Origin: a bacterium
Lineage (GTDB): Bacteria > Bdellovibrionota > Bacteriovoracia > Bacteriovoracales > Bacteriovoracaceae
Length of the DNA: 32,825 nucleotides
Direction of reading: 5' to 3'
Assembly: GCA_030425045.1 (NCBI GenBank)
Contig: JAUHVL010000033.1
Location: 1-32,825 of the forward strand
Part shown: positions 8,376 through 17,519 of the stretch, piece after piece
Position numbering within the stretch: position 1 is the stretch's first letter
Layout of the letters: every line of letters begins with the position of its first letter
Position numbers and translations under genes: made by a program
The notes under the pieces: generated by a model
Seen by the model: the letters and a program-made list of their open reading frames with translations, nothing else
Database searches by the model: none
What the model was told of the DNA's origin: nothing

Positions 8376-9242
8376 TTATATTATGTTACATAAGGAGATA
8401 ATAAGGGCCGTTAAGGTTAAATATTTTCCCGTGTTTTTTAAATAACCATTAAATTTAGTATCAATAGGTGTTGTTAGGATATGCTTCCAGTTCATAAAAA
8501 ACAAAAATGCAGGAATGAGGGCAAGGTAAATTTTAGCATTATATCTCGTAAGATAGACTAATATAATGTTTGCAAAAATAATGTTGAGAAGTACAAATAT
8601 TCTAGCTTTTTGTTCTGTCATACTATTGGCCAATGTTTTTTTGTTGGCCTCTTTGTCTTGCTCTCGATCTCTTAAATTATTGATGGCCATAATGGCGGCA
8701 GCGATAAATCCAGGAACAAGGCCATATACCAATGAAAGATAATTTATAACACCTGTTTGGATATAATTACTTCCCACTACGGCCACAGGTCCAAAAAAGA
8801 TAAAGGCAAAAACTTCACCGAGAGCAAAATAACTTAAAGGATAGGGACCTCCTGTATAAAGGTAGGCAAAAACGATAGAAAGTATTCCCAAAGAAAAAAT
8901 AAAGATCCCTGAGTGAAAACTTAGAAAAAGACCAATAAAAAACGCAATTAAAAGAGTTATGATAAATCCAATTTTAACTTTATTTGCACTTAGTGAGCCA
9001 CTAGCGGTCATTCTTTGAAAGCCTATTCGTTTATTATTATCCGTACCCTTTATTCCGTCGTAATAATCATTAATCAAGTTTGAAGAAATCTGTAGAAGAA
9101 GGCAGGTAAGTAATGTAAGGGCACCTAGAAAATAGTTTATTTCAAAGTTTTGGTAATGTGCTAAAGAAATACCAATAAGTACTGGTGCAGCTCCTGCTGG
9201 TAGAGTGTGGATACGAATAGCTGCTAACCAGTGCTTTATCAT
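8376..9242 (-). CDS. menA: 1,4-Dihydroxy-2-naphthoate polyprenyltransferase (MenA)
   Basis: This UbiA-family integral membrane enzyme attaches the polyprenyl chain to dihydroxynaphthoate, giving demethylmenaquinone. Motif 1 is NDYYDGIKGTD (N58, D59, D62, D68) and motif 2 is NNLRDREQDKEANKKT near residue 190; both bind Mg-diphosphate. The rest is eight or nine hydrophobic helices. Its ATG overlaps the menD stop (ATGA). The divergent polyprenyl diphosphate synthase at 13055 is the likely source of its prenyl donor. The length of 288 residues is typical. Confidence 0.94.
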   Translation of the reverse strand: MIKHWLAAIRIHTLPAGAAPVLIGISLAHYQNFEINYFLGALTLLTCLLLQISSNLINDYYDGIKGTDNNKRIGFQRMTASGSLSANKVKIGFIITLLIAFFIGLFLSFHSGIFIFSLGILSIVFAYLYTGGPYPLSYFALGEVFAFIFFGPVAVVGSNYIQTGVINYLSLVYGLVPGFIAAAIMAINNLRDREQDKEANKKTLANSMTEQKARIFVLLNIIFANIILVYLTRYNAKIYLALIPAFLFFMNWKHILTTPIDTKFNGYLKNTGKYLTLTALIISLCNII

Positions 9243-10885
9243 AGGTTAAGTGTCCTAAGTTTTTCATAGATATAAAGATTATCTTCTCTTTTAAATTGTA
9301 TATCCCAAAGACAAGTTTTAGGGGATTTGTTCCAGTGTTTTATCTGTTCACTATAATTATTTTTGCTTTCAATTAGTTGATAATCTATTTTAGCTCCTTC
9401 ACAGAGTGATTTAAAATCAATTTTTGGCTCAGTAGTGATATGTTCTAAAAGCTCTTTGTCTTTTGATATTGGTAATAAATCAAAAATGCCACCTCCTGAG
9501 TTATTAGCACAAATAATAAGTAAGGGAGTTTGATAGTGGTGAGTATTAATTAATGAGTTGAGATCATGAATGAGAGAAATATCCCCAATGAATAATACGG
9601 TAGGAGTGTTATTTAAAGATACTCCTTGAGCACTAGCAACTAAACCTTCGATTCCACTAGCACCTCTATTGGCATATACATTAAAGTGTTTATCAGTTTT
9701 TGGTGAAGCGTAATAATCAAAACTTCTAATGAAGGTACTATTACCAAAAAAGAGATTTACACCCTCTTTAAAAGATTCAATGGCCATTTTGCTAATAGAT
9801 GGATAACTAAGAGGACCCTTTTCAATTAAAGCTGACTTTTGTTCAATAAATTCTTTGAAGTAATTATTATTTTGATCTTCAAAATTATGAACTATGGATT
9901 TTAAATAATCAATAATGGATGATTTTATATGGATGTCGGCCCTTTGTGCGGGGTCTTGCTCAAGGTGTGAATTATGAACAATTGTTAACTTAATATCTTC
10001 ATTTTCTTTCAAGTATTTATAGTATTGTTTTGAAACAACTCTTCCTCCTAAGTGAATAATCTCTGTCGGAGGATGATCTGAAAAGTATTGGTAAACTTCT
10101 GGATGATCAAATGATGGAATAGATTTGGTATTGTGATTAAATTTGATACCTGATGTGACATCTAGATAAAAAGAAGTAGGGAATATTTTTACAAGCTCGT
10201 TTAAATCTTTAACGTTTTCGTTATGATCGCCAACAACAAATAAAGGTTTTTTAGTAAGCTTATTTTGTAATAATGGCGCGGGTTTTGTTTCATTTAACCT
10301 TATTTTTAAATGATCGATTTCATATAAAAAATTTATGCTATTTTCAGTATGATCAAGTGGCTCATCAAAACCAAGATTGATATGAGTGGCACCTGGTAAT
10401 GATAATGACTTAATTACGTGAGGTAAGTGATCTCGAAGTCGGTCAAAAGACTCTTGAGTATTATCACAATAATGATCTAAATTATAATTTGAGTAAACTC
10501 CATAAATATTTTGTTGAATAATAGTTTGGTTGGCGTTTCCCTTTATTAATTTGGGAGGTCTATCTGCTGAGATGATAAGAAGATTATAACCGGTTTTATA
10601 AGCCTCTATTATTGTGGGAAAATAATTTGCAAGGGCGGTGCCTGAAGTACATATCAAGCATGCTGTTTTTCCTGTTGCCTTGGTAAAGCCTAGGGCACGA
10701 TAAGCATGCGCCCTTTCATCAATTCCATCGTAAATAAGGGCATCAGGGTGATAATGAGCGGCCCAAATGAGAGGGGAGTTTCTCATTCCGGGCGATATAA
10801 AAAAATGTATAACATCATTATTTATTAAAAAATCTATTAATGTTTTAGCGAAAACTCTTGTGTGATTAGATGGTTGATTCAACAT
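9239..10885 (-). CDS. menD: SEPHCHC synthase (MenD)
   Basis: This thiamine-diphosphate enzyme joins isochorismate and 2-oxoglutarate with loss of CO2, the first committed step to menaquinone. The N-terminal Pyr domain has SPGMRNSPL and DERAHAYRALGF with catalytic Glu57, then TSGTALANYFP and SADRPPKL. The C-terminal PP domain has GDISLIHDLNS and NNSGGGIFDLLP, the ThDP/Mg-binding Gly-Asp to Asn pattern. At 548 residues it is full length (E. coli 556). The ATG overlaps the end of menF by 20 bases. Its own Shine-Dalgarno is poor, so translation may depend on coupling to menF. Confidence 0.95.
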   Translation of the reverse strand: MLNQPSNHTRVFAKTLIDFLINNDVIHFFISPGMRNSPLIWAAHYHPDALIYDGIDERAHAYRALGFTKATGKTACLICTSGTALANYFPTIIEAYKTGYNLLIISADRPPKLIKGNANQTIIQQNIYGVYSNYNLDHYCDNTQESFDRLRDHLPHVIKSLSLPGATHINLGFDEPLDHTENSINFLYEIDHLKIRLNETKPAPLLQNKLTKKPLFVVGDHNENVKDLNELVKIFPTSFYLDVTSGIKFNHNTKSIPSFDHPEVYQYFSDHPPTEIIHLGGRVVSKQYYKYLKENEDIKLTIVHNSHLEQDPAQRADIHIKSSIIDYLKSIVHNFEDQNNNYFKEFIEQKSALIEKGPLSYPSISKMAIESFKEGVNLFFGNSTFIRSFDYYASPKTDKHFNVYANRGASGIEGLVASAQGVSLNNTPTVLFIGDISLIHDLNSLINTHHYQTPLLIICANNSGGGIFDLLPISKDKELLEHITTEPKIDFKSLCEGAKIDYQLIESKNNYSEQIKHWNKSPKTCLWDIQFKREDNLYIYEKLRTLNL

Positions 10886-12203
10886 TCTGGTACGTTTTGT
10901 TTTTAATAATTAGGTTTTCTGCCTTAAGGTTTGTTTCGTCCCATTCTTTTAGAGCTTGAGAGCCAGCGACAATGCCACATCCGCTTGTTAAGTGTACCTT
11001 GTTCTTATTGATGACTCCAGACCTTATCCCTACACCGAGTTCAGTAAATTCATTTGAAATAATCCCAAAAGGTGCTGCGTAAGGCCCTCGATGTCTTTTT
11101 TCAAGTTTTGCTAGGGTCTCTTGATAGAGTCCTCGGGGGTGTCCTCCAACTGCTGGAGTGGGATGTAGATGATCGACTATATCTTTTATTGTTGTTTCAC
11201 TATTCTTTTTGGCCGAAATAAGACCGTAAATATGTTGAATCCCAGGAAGTTTTAGTAACTCTTCAGATTTTAATATTTGAATGTGTTGAGAAATTTTTTC
11301 AAGTTGATTTAAAACATCAATCTTAACAAGTCTATGCTCGTGGAGGTCTTTCCACGAACGCAATAGTTCCTCACCGGCTTTTTTGTCTTCTTTTGCTAGA
11401 ATATTTCTTTTTGCTGTACCTGCAATGATATCTACCATTAGGTTTTCATTATTTAGTGAAAAAAGCTTTTCTGGCGAAAAAGAAAAAAAGGTGTATTCAC
11501 CCTCTTTTTTAAAAAACATATAACTATTTGTAGACTTATAAATATTTGTCAGTTCGTTAAAGTAGACTTCTGGTATCAATCTATCTTCGTAGAAAGCTTC
11601 TAAATCTCGTGATAAAACTATTTTTTCAAATTTATTGTCTAGTATCTTTTGTAGGGAGTGGTGGACCATGTCTTCCCACGAGCTTTTTGTTATTATTGAG
11701 TTTACTTTTTCAAGACGGTTTTTAAACGTCTTATTAAAATCTTCTTCTTTGAATGAATTCGTTAGTTTGTGAAAGTTTTGCTGTATTTCATTATATTGAG
11801 AAGTATGTTCTAAATTAAGATTAAACATCGCTCGTGTTTGATTGTTTTCACTTATAAATAAAAGTTGAGGAAGAACAAAATCACAAGAGAAGTAATGTTC
11901 TGAATCCTTTTCAAAACTAGTATTCCCAATAAAGGTTAGACTTTTATTGGGATTCTCTAGAAACGTATCAATTTCATCGAGATCATTTACTTGAATCACG
12001 CGACCATATGATAGAATTTTTTTATTATTATTTTTAGATACCCAAAAAGACTTCGAGTGATGATCAATACTGTTAAAGATATCTTCTATTCTATATGGTA
12101 CAGTGTACTGGTAAGTAATGATATTTAACTTTGGATTGTTATTATTTAAATTCCAAAATTTAACAAGATCATTAAAGTCGGGAAGAATATCAGTTATCTT
12201 CAC
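10866..12203 (-). CDS. menF: Isochorismate synthase (MenF)
   Basis: This enzyme isomerises chorismate to isochorismate, feeding MenD. The C-terminal chorismate-binding domain shows KIVLSRD, FSFSPEKLFS, IAGTAKR, HPTPAVGGHPRG, GPYAAPFG and GCGIVAGS, with LGVGIRSG in between. I place the start at GTG 12203, preceded by GGGGAG (spacer only three bases), which overlaps the menG end by 14 bases. A TTG at 12233 would add ten residues but has no ribosome site and overlaps menG by 44. The product is about 445 residues, close to E. coli MenF (431). The pairing with menD favours MenF over the siderophore paralogue EntC. Start choice is uncertain; family is not. Confidence 0.92.
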   Translation of the reverse strand: MKITDILPDFNDLVKFWNLNNNNPKLNIITYQYTVPYRIEDIFNSIDHHSKSFWVSKNNNKKILSYGRVIQVNDLDEIDTFLENPNKSLTFIGNTSFEKDSEHYFSCDFVLPQLLFISENNQTRAMFNLNLEHTSQYNEIQQNFHKLTNSFKEEDFNKTFKNRLEKVNSIITKSSWEDMVHHSLQKILDNKFEKIVLSRDLEAFYEDRLIPEVYFNELTNIYKSTNSYMFFKKEGEYTFFSFSPEKLFSLNNENLMVDIIAGTAKRNILAKEDKKAGEELLRSWKDLHEHRLVKIDVLNQLEKISQHIQILKSEELLKLPGIQHIYGLISAKKNSETTIKDIVDHLHPTPAVGGHPRGLYQETLAKLEKRHRGPYAAPFGIISNEFTELGVGIRSGVINKNKVHLTSGCGIVAGSQALKEWDETNLKAENLIIKNKTYQNVESTI

Positions 12204-12909
12204 GGTCTCCCCAGTAAAGAGTCGCAATTCCAAAAGTTAGTGTTTTATGTCCTGTGTTTTTAAAACCTGCTTTTTTGAACATATCTTCAAATTCATTTCC
12301 ATAAGGAAACTCTTCTACTGTTTGGTTTAAATAGGAATACGCATTTTTATGTTTACTTAAAATATTCCCTACAAAAGGAAGAAGGTATCTAAAGTAAAAT
12401 AAATATATCGCTTTTATGAGAAAGTTTTTAGGAAGTGAGAACTCTAGAATAATCAAACGACCATTGTTATCAAGGACCCTTAAGCATTCTTTTAATGATG
12501 AATCGACATCAAAAAAGTTTCTGATTCCAAATGATATAGTGACTAAGTCATAGGACTTATCTGGACCAGGGATAGACTGGCCATCACCACTGATCAGTTG
12601 AATTTTCTTTGAGAGCTTTTTATTATCAACTTTCTTACGCCCTATTTTTAGCATTTCTTCGCTCATATCAAGGCCTGTAATAGAATCAATATTTTTAGCT
12701 TTTGATAGAGTCAGTGCAAGATCAGCTGTACCTGTTGCAAGGTCTAATGCTTTGAGGTTTTCTCTTCTCGGTACGAGTTTTAAAAGTTGGTTTCTCCAGT
12801 AGATGTCGATACCAAAACTTAGGAGTCTATTTAAGGAGTCATAAGTTCCGGCAATTTGATCAAAAATCTGATAAGATTGTTTTTTGCTGCTTTGCAGTGT
12901 TTGGTCCAT
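12190..12909 (-). CDS. ubiE: Demethylmenaquinone methyltransferase (MenG/UbiE)
   Basis: This SAM-dependent methyltransferase performs the last step of menaquinone synthesis. The SAM-binding motif I is ALDLATGTADLA (about residues 54-65). The UbiE family signatures FDQIAGTYDSLNRLLSFG near the N-terminus, ISFGIRNFFD and LEFSLP follow. The 239 residues fit the family. The ATG has GAGAGG seven bases upstream. It is the first gene of the minus-strand men operon, so the operon promoter should lie in the 145 bases shared with the divergent polyprenyl synthase gene. No ubiquinone genes are visible here, so the menaquinone role is preferred. Confidence 0.95.
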   Translation of the reverse strand: MDQTLQSSKKQSYQIFDQIAGTYDSLNRLLSFGIDIYWRNQLLKLVPRRENLKALDLATGTADLALTLSKAKNIDSITGLDMSEEMLKIGRKKVDNKKLSKKIQLISGDGQSIPGPDKSYDLVTISFGIRNFFDVDSSLKECLRVLDNNGRLIILEFSLPKNFLIKAIYLFYFRYLLPFVGNILSKHKNAYSYLNQTVEEFPYGNEFEDMFKKAGFKNTGHKTLTFGIATLYWGDREDN

Positions 12910-13054
12910 TTTTTACCTCTCTCTAAAATGACATGTATCAAAAAAATGCTCTCTTGACCAAGTTTTAACAACGTCTTAGAAAGATTTTTGAAGTTTGTTA
13001 ATCTAACTTCAATGATTTACGTTATTAGCAGTAAATGGTACAAGACACGAATAT
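12910..13054. promoter_or_regulatory. Divergent promoter region with an 8+8 base inverted repeat
   Basis: These bases separate the men operon (minus) from the polyprenyl synthase gene (plus). A perfect inverted repeat, TTGAAGTT (12988-12995) and AACTTCAA (13005-13012) with nine bases between, lies in the middle. A possible plus-strand promoter is TTGACC (12954-12959) with TAGAAA 17 bases later (12977-12982); this is weak. The repeat would lie just at or after that start, as an operator or a hairpin in the 5' leader. Regulation of both units from here is inference. Confidence 0.4.
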
Positions 13055-14017
13055 ATGGGCCTATCAAGTATTTTTACAGACTTCTCTCCGGTGTTACTTA
13101 AGCGAGTAAACTCACTAAAATTTAATGTTGATCCCGTTTATGGACACAAAGAAATAGATAAACTCCTAGAAGCAACTGTTTTGATGGGAGGAAAAAGATT
13201 AAGACCTCTTTTAACGTTTCTTATGGCAGATTTCTTTCAAGTTCAAACCGACAAGGTTTCTGTTCTCGCTAAAACCATTGAGATGGTGCACGCAGCTTCA
13301 CTGGCCCATGATGATGTAATCGATCAAGCGACAATGAGAAGAGGTCAAGACTCTATAAATATCGCAAGCTCAAATAAAAAAGCAATTTTGGCCGGAGACT
13401 ATTTACTTGCGCATGTAATTGTTGAGTTATCAAAACTAGAAAATACTGATCTTATTAAAGAAATGAGCCTTGTTATTCAATCTCTTGCTAAAGGTGAGTG
13501 GTTGCAGGTTAAGGCCAGTGAACAAAGAGAGTACTCTCAACAGGTCATCAATGATATTGCCTTATGTAAAACGGCGAGTGTTATGAGTTGGTGTTGTCTT
13601 GCTCCTGCCATCTATGCTGGTAAAGGTCAGGGCTTTGTTGAAACATCTCGTGAGTTTGGAGTTTCTTTAGGACTCGCTTTTCAATTGATTGACGATGTGA
13701 TCGACTTTGAAAAAAGTAGTGAGAAAGAACAATTTATTGATCTAAAAAATAATCTCGTCAACTCTGTGACTTATGAATGGTTAAGTACTCATCCTCGTGA
13801 ACTTGAAAAATTTAAAAATGGTGAAAACTTAATTGACCTAGTCGATCTATCAACCATGAGTATTTCAAAAGAAACGGTACGGTCGAGGGCCCTTTCGTAC
13901 CTAGGTAAATGTAGGGATTTATTGGATGAAATGGAAGAGCATATTGATTGCCCTTCTAAAAAATCTAAAAACTCACTTCTTGCGGTCTTAAATTTCCTCG
14001 GTTCACGAACCAATTAA
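13055..14017 (+). CDS. Polyprenyl diphosphate synthase (long-chain, trans)
   Basis: This enzyme condenses isopentenyl diphosphate into a long trans-polyprenyl diphosphate, here most likely the menaquinone side chain used by MenA. It shows GGKRLRP (about 45-51), first aspartate-rich motif DDVID (86-90) with the RRG that follows, and second motif DDVID (213-217) preceded by FQLI. Small residues (A81, S82) before the first motif fit a long product, but chain length cannot be read securely. At 320 residues it is typical of hepta- to octaprenyl synthases (HepT/IspB). It is divergent from the men operon. The Shine-Dalgarno is weak. The C-terminus overlaps the convergent gene by four bases. Confidence 0.92.
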   Translation: MGLSSIFTDFSPVLLKRVNSLKFNVDPVYGHKEIDKLLEATVLMGGKRLRPLLTFLMADFFQVQTDKVSVLAKTIEMVHAASLAHDDVIDQATMRRGQDSINIASSNKKAILAGDYLLAHVIVELSKLENTDLIKEMSLVIQSLAKGEWLQVKASEQREYSQQVINDIALCKTASVMSWCCLAPAIYAGKGQGFVETSREFGVSLGLAFQLIDDVIDFEKSSEKEQFIDLKNNLVNSVTYEWLSTHPRELEKFKNGENLIDLVDLSTMSISKETVRSRALSYLGKCRDLLDEMEEHIDCPSKKSKNSLLAVLNFLGSRTN

Positions 14018-14514
14018 TTTCTTGTTTTATTACACTTTGGAATATGAACAAATGCATCTTTGAGTGCTCTTGTGCATCTTTCATTTCCCTTGAAGGTGAC
14101 TCTTGGAAATCCTCTTTCTACTTCTTTTTGAAAAAGTGTTTTATCTGATTTTCTAATGGTATTACCTTTGGCCTGTTTCAGTTCTAGCTTAACGATGCAG
14201 GGTGAGTATAGTGGTTTGATGAGTTTATTGACCATCTTACCATCAATTTTTTGTTTTCTGTTAACTTCTTTTGGTCTTGAGATAGAGAGATCGAGATACA
14301 TATCTCCCACAGTGAGTCTTTTATTATCAATTAAATTAACAGGTGAATAATTTCTCTCTTTTAACTTATTGAAGAAAATCTTTTTTAAAAACTTGTTTTC
14401 ACTATTAAAAGTTTTGACACGTATACTGCAATCTGGGTGATCGATTGAAAAATACTGTGCATGACTTGAAATTATGAGGAGGGAAACAATAATGCTGAAA
14501 AATCGTTTTGACAT
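14014..14514 (-). CDS. Secreted four-cysteine protein of unknown function
   Basis: I do not recognise this 166-residue protein. A signal peptide covers residues 1-19 (cleavage probably after SHA). The mature part is basic and beta-rich, with four cysteines at 29, 106, 147 and 161, an even number that would allow two disulfide bonds in the periplasm or outside. There are no catalytic motifs. It starts inside the end of the aminopeptidase gene (43-base overlap) and has a weak GAG five bases before its ATG, so it is likely the third gene of the lysS-pepP transcript. It overlaps the convergent polyprenyl synthase gene by four bases. Confidence 0.65.
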   Translation of the reverse strand: MSKRFFSIIVSLLIISSHAQYFSIDHPDCSIRVKTFNSENKFLKKIFFNKLKERNYSPVNLIDNKRLTVGDMYLDLSISRPKEVNRKQKIDGKMVNKLIKPLYSPCIVKLELKQAKGNTIRKSDKTLFQKEVERGFPRVTFKGNERCTRALKDAFVHIPKCNKTRN

Positions 14515-15821
14515 ACTTGCTCAACTTCTTTGATTTCTTTAGGAATGCTAACGGTTAAGTTTTCATGTCCCTTTTCAGTTATCAGTATATCATCTTCGAT
14601 ACGCACACCGATACCCTGGAAAGGATTAGGGGTGCTGTCGTTTTCAGGAAAATACAATCCTGGCTCAACCGTAAATACCATACCGGGAGAGAATACTATT
14701 TCTTCTCCATCAATGTCGTATGGGCAGGTATCATGGACGTCTAGGCCAATCCAATGACCAGTTCCATGAGGATAATATTTTTTTAATGATCCATTTTCGA
14801 TAACGTCATCAACAGATCCAGATAAAATATTATTCTTTATGAGAAAGTCTGCAAGAACTCGACAAGCTGCCATATGAACATCTTTAAGGGTATTACCAGG
14901 ACTCGCCTGAGCGATAGCATTTTTTTGTGCATCAAGCACAGCTTGGTAAACTTGCTTTTGAGGTTCACTAAACTTTCCATTAACGGGAAAGGTTCTTGTG
15001 ACATCACTGGCATAACCATTGAACTCACAACCGGCATCGATTAATAAAAGATCACCATCATTGAGCTGTTGATTGTTTTCGATATAGTGAAGGATATTAG
15101 CATTCACTCCACCTGCTACAATACTTTCGTAAGCTTGTCCGGATGCGTTTTCTTGGTTAAAGATAAAATTAATTATATTGTAAACTTCGCTTTCATTAAC
15201 CCCAGGAGAGGTTTTGGCCATGGCCGCGAGATGGGCCCTTTCAGTCAGCTTCGCCGCTCTTTTCATGGTTAAAATTTCCACTTGAGATTTAACTAATCTT
15301 TGCTTTCCGGTGTAGACGGGTAAATGGAGAAACTCGTTGGGAATAATCTGTCCTCTTCTTTTAAACCAATGAGGTCTAAGCATAGAGGTCACTAGGTCCA
15401 TTAGCTCTTTATTGGCCAAATCAAAGGCAATCTTTTTATGCCCTACGAGTGTATTTTTTAAAACATTTTCAAACTCAGAAAGAGGGTGGCCTTCATCAAC
15501 TTCAGAATAATCTTTTGCTTTTTCGTATCCAAGGCGAATTCCGTCCCATTGTTCCATTTCAGGGTTTTTATCCAAAACGAAAATCATCGACTTTCTATTT
15601 CCTGAAACATCATAGGAGAGAACAAGGTAACCATCTTGTTCATTAATTCCAGTATAGTATTTGTAATTACTATCTTGTCTAAATTTATAAGAAGTATCGT
15701 ATGACCTGGTTTTAAGTCCTGCCGCAGGGATGATAACAAGTGTATCCTCTAGATTATTTAAGAGTTCATCTCTTCTTTTTTTATATTGGTGATCATCTGC
15801 ATGCTCAAGATTAATTGTCAT
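14472..15821 (-). CDS. pepP: Xaa-Pro aminopeptidase, M24B family
   Basis: This dimetal aminopeptidase removes N-terminal residues that precede proline; it should be cytoplasmic, as no signal peptide is seen. All five metal ligands are present and spaced as in E. coli PepP: D262 and D273 (LLIDAGCEFNGYASDVTRTF), H356 (HGTGHWIGLDVHD), E386 (VEPGLYFP) and E409 (GVRIEDD). The N-terminal creatinase-like domain includes SNYKYYTGINEQDGYLVL. At 449 residues it is full length. GGAAG lies five bases before the ATG, and it follows lysS by nine bases, so the two are probably one transcript. Confidence 0.93.
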   Translation of the reverse strand: MTINLEHADDHQYKKRRDELLNNLEDTLVIIPAAGLKTRSYDTSYKFRQDSNYKYYTGINEQDGYLVLSYDVSGNRKSMIFVLDKNPEMEQWDGIRLGYEKAKDYSEVDEGHPLSEFENVLKNTLVGHKKIAFDLANKELMDLVTSMLRPHWFKRRGQIIPNEFLHLPVYTGKQRLVKSQVEILTMKRAAKLTERAHLAAMAKTSPGVNESEVYNIINFIFNQENASGQAYESIVAGGVNANILHYIENNQQLNDGDLLLIDAGCEFNGYASDVTRTFPVNGKFSEPQKQVYQAVLDAQKNAIAQASPGNTLKDVHMAACRVLADFLIKNNILSGSVDDVIENGSLKKYYPHGTGHWIGLDVHDTCPYDIDGEEIVFSPGMVFTVEPGLYFPENDSTPNPFQGIGVRIEDDILITEKGHENLTVSIPKEIKEVEQVCQNDFSALLFPSS

Positions 15822-15830
15822 AGGTCTTCC

Positions 15831-17420
15831 TTAATTAACTTTAGAAAAGAGGTTGAGTACCTTTTCTTTGCCAATGGTTCTTAAAAAACTAGCAAGCTTA
15901 GGCCCTTTTTCTCTGCTGATTAATATTTGATAGAGAGTAGGGAATATTTCACCTGCACTTAATTCGTGTTTATGGATATGCTCATAAAGATATTCGTGAA
16001 GTTCTTTGTCCGCCTGAAACTCATCCCATTTTTCACTCAGACCTTTTGTGATATCGGTGATAAATGCTCTTTGTTTATCATTGACAGAGACAACAGGGGT
16101 TTCTTTATTAATGCTAAATTTGAAGTCATCTGGAGCAAAGTTTTCTAACCAATAAAGAGCACAGGTCGCTCTTTGGTTAAATCTTCTCTCATCTCTTTCG
16201 TTTTTAATCTCAGAGCTATAGACTTCTTTGGCCATATCAATATTGCCATCGTGAATTTGGAGAATATTTGTCAAATGTCTAAAGCTCGGCTGAAAAGGTA
16301 TTTCTGAGGGCATAGACTCAAGTTGTGATAACTCATAAACTCTTTTGGCCATATTGACCTTTTTTTCATTGCCTGAATCTATCCCAAACGCGAGCCTTTC
16401 TTGTCTGTCAAAATCTTCATAGGTTTTAATCACATCTAAATCAAAACTGACAGCAAAGTCGACATTGGGTTTGTAACTAGCAAAAATCCATCTCACCATC
16501 TCTGGTTCATAAATATTTAAGACGTCATTTACCGTAATCACGTTTCCACTGGAAGAACTCATTTTTCCACCAGCGCCTTTTATTGATACAAAGTCGTATT
16601 GTAAATAAACAGGAGCATCTCCTCCAAAAAGCTTAACAATTTCTTTTGCTGTAGTATGGGATCCACCTTGTGAGGAATGGTCTTTTCCCCCTGGTTCAAA
16701 ATCAACTTTTTCAAACTCCCATCTCATGGGCCAATCGATTCTCCAAGGAAGCTTTAGTCTTTCACTCGAAAGCACTTCCTCTTTTCCTTGGTGACCACAG
16801 TTTTTACATTGGTAGGTAATGTGACCATCACTATATTTTTTATCTTCTATTTGGTTGTCAGTCTGACAGCCTTCACAATAAATCGATACCGGTAAATAAT
16901 CTTCTGGCAATGGCTGACTTCTAAATTCATTGAGTATTTTTCTTATTTCATCAGCTTTATCAATCGCTTCTTTAATTTTCTCATTATAAGTTTTAGCGCG
17001 ATATTTTTTTGCTTGATATAAAAACTCTACATCGATTCCTACTTTGCCAAGTTGTGACTCAAAACTTTTTTCATGGTGAGCGGCATATGACTCCTCTTTG
17101 TCCCAAGGATCTGGAGTATCGACTATTGGTTTAAACATATACTTTTCAAGCAATTCTTGCTTGGGCATATTCTTAGGAATTTTTCTAAAGGTATCGTAGT
17201 CATCCCAGCTGAAAATAAACCTTACGTTTTTCCCTCTGGCCCTAAGAGCGCGAGCAACAAATTCCGTTGTGATAACTTCTCTAAAATTACCAAAATGCAC
17301 TGTTCCAGAAGGGGTAATACCACTTGCGAGGACGTAAGAATCTTTATCACCTTTTTGGCGAATAATGCGATCTGCTGTTCCGTCTGCCCAATGAACTAAG
17401 GGGATTTCTCGGGTTTCCAT
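15831..17420 (-). CDS. lysS: Lysyl-tRNA synthetase, class I
   Basis: This enzyme charges tRNA-Lys. It is the class I (archaeal/spirochaete-type) enzyme, not the class II enzyme of E. coli. The HIGH-like motif is HFGN at 42-45 within SGITPSGTVHFGNFRE, and the KMSKS-like loop is GGKMSSSSGN (KMSSS at 286-290). Two cysteine pairs, C182/C185 and C205/C208, form a probable zinc-binding insert. I start at ATG 17420, which has AGAGAGG eight bases upstream and begins METREIPLVHWAD. A TTG at 17483 would add a hydrophobic 21-residue leader with no ribosome site, so I rejected it. The length of 529 residues is typical of the class I family. Class II LysRS was not seen in this window. Confidence 0.95.
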   Translation of the reverse strand: METREIPLVHWADGTADRIIRQKGDKDSYVLASGITPSGTVHFGNFREVITTEFVARALRARGKNVRFIFSWDDYDTFRKIPKNMPKQELLEKYMFKPIVDTPDPWDKEESYAAHHEKSFESQLGKVGIDVEFLYQAKKYRAKTYNEKIKEAIDKADEIRKILNEFRSQPLPEDYLPVSIYCEGCQTDNQIEDKKYSDGHITYQCKNCGHQGKEEVLSSERLKLPWRIDWPMRWEFEKVDFEPGGKDHSSQGGSHTTAKEIVKLFGGDAPVYLQYDFVSIKGAGGKMSSSSGNVITVNDVLNIYEPEMVRWIFASYKPNVDFAVSFDLDVIKTYEDFDRQERLAFGIDSGNEKKVNMAKRVYELSQLESMPSEIPFQPSFRHLTNILQIHDGNIDMAKEVYSSEIKNERDERRFNQRATCALYWLENFAPDDFKFSINKETPVVSVNDKQRAFITDITKGLSEKWDEFQADKELHEYLYEHIHKHELSAGEIFPTLYQILISREKGPKLASFLRTIGKEKVLNLFSKVN

Positions 17421-17519
17421 ATTTCTGGCCTCTCTTATGTGATAAAGATAGAATACAAGCGCTATGATATTAGCAAAAAGCAAGTTTCAAGGCCATAAAC
17501 AACTCAATGAAAAGGTTAG

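Noticed and set aside
17421-17483. Hydrophobic N-terminal extension of lysS (TTG start)
   Set aside because: There is no ribosome site; ATG 17420 has a good one and gives the family-typical start.
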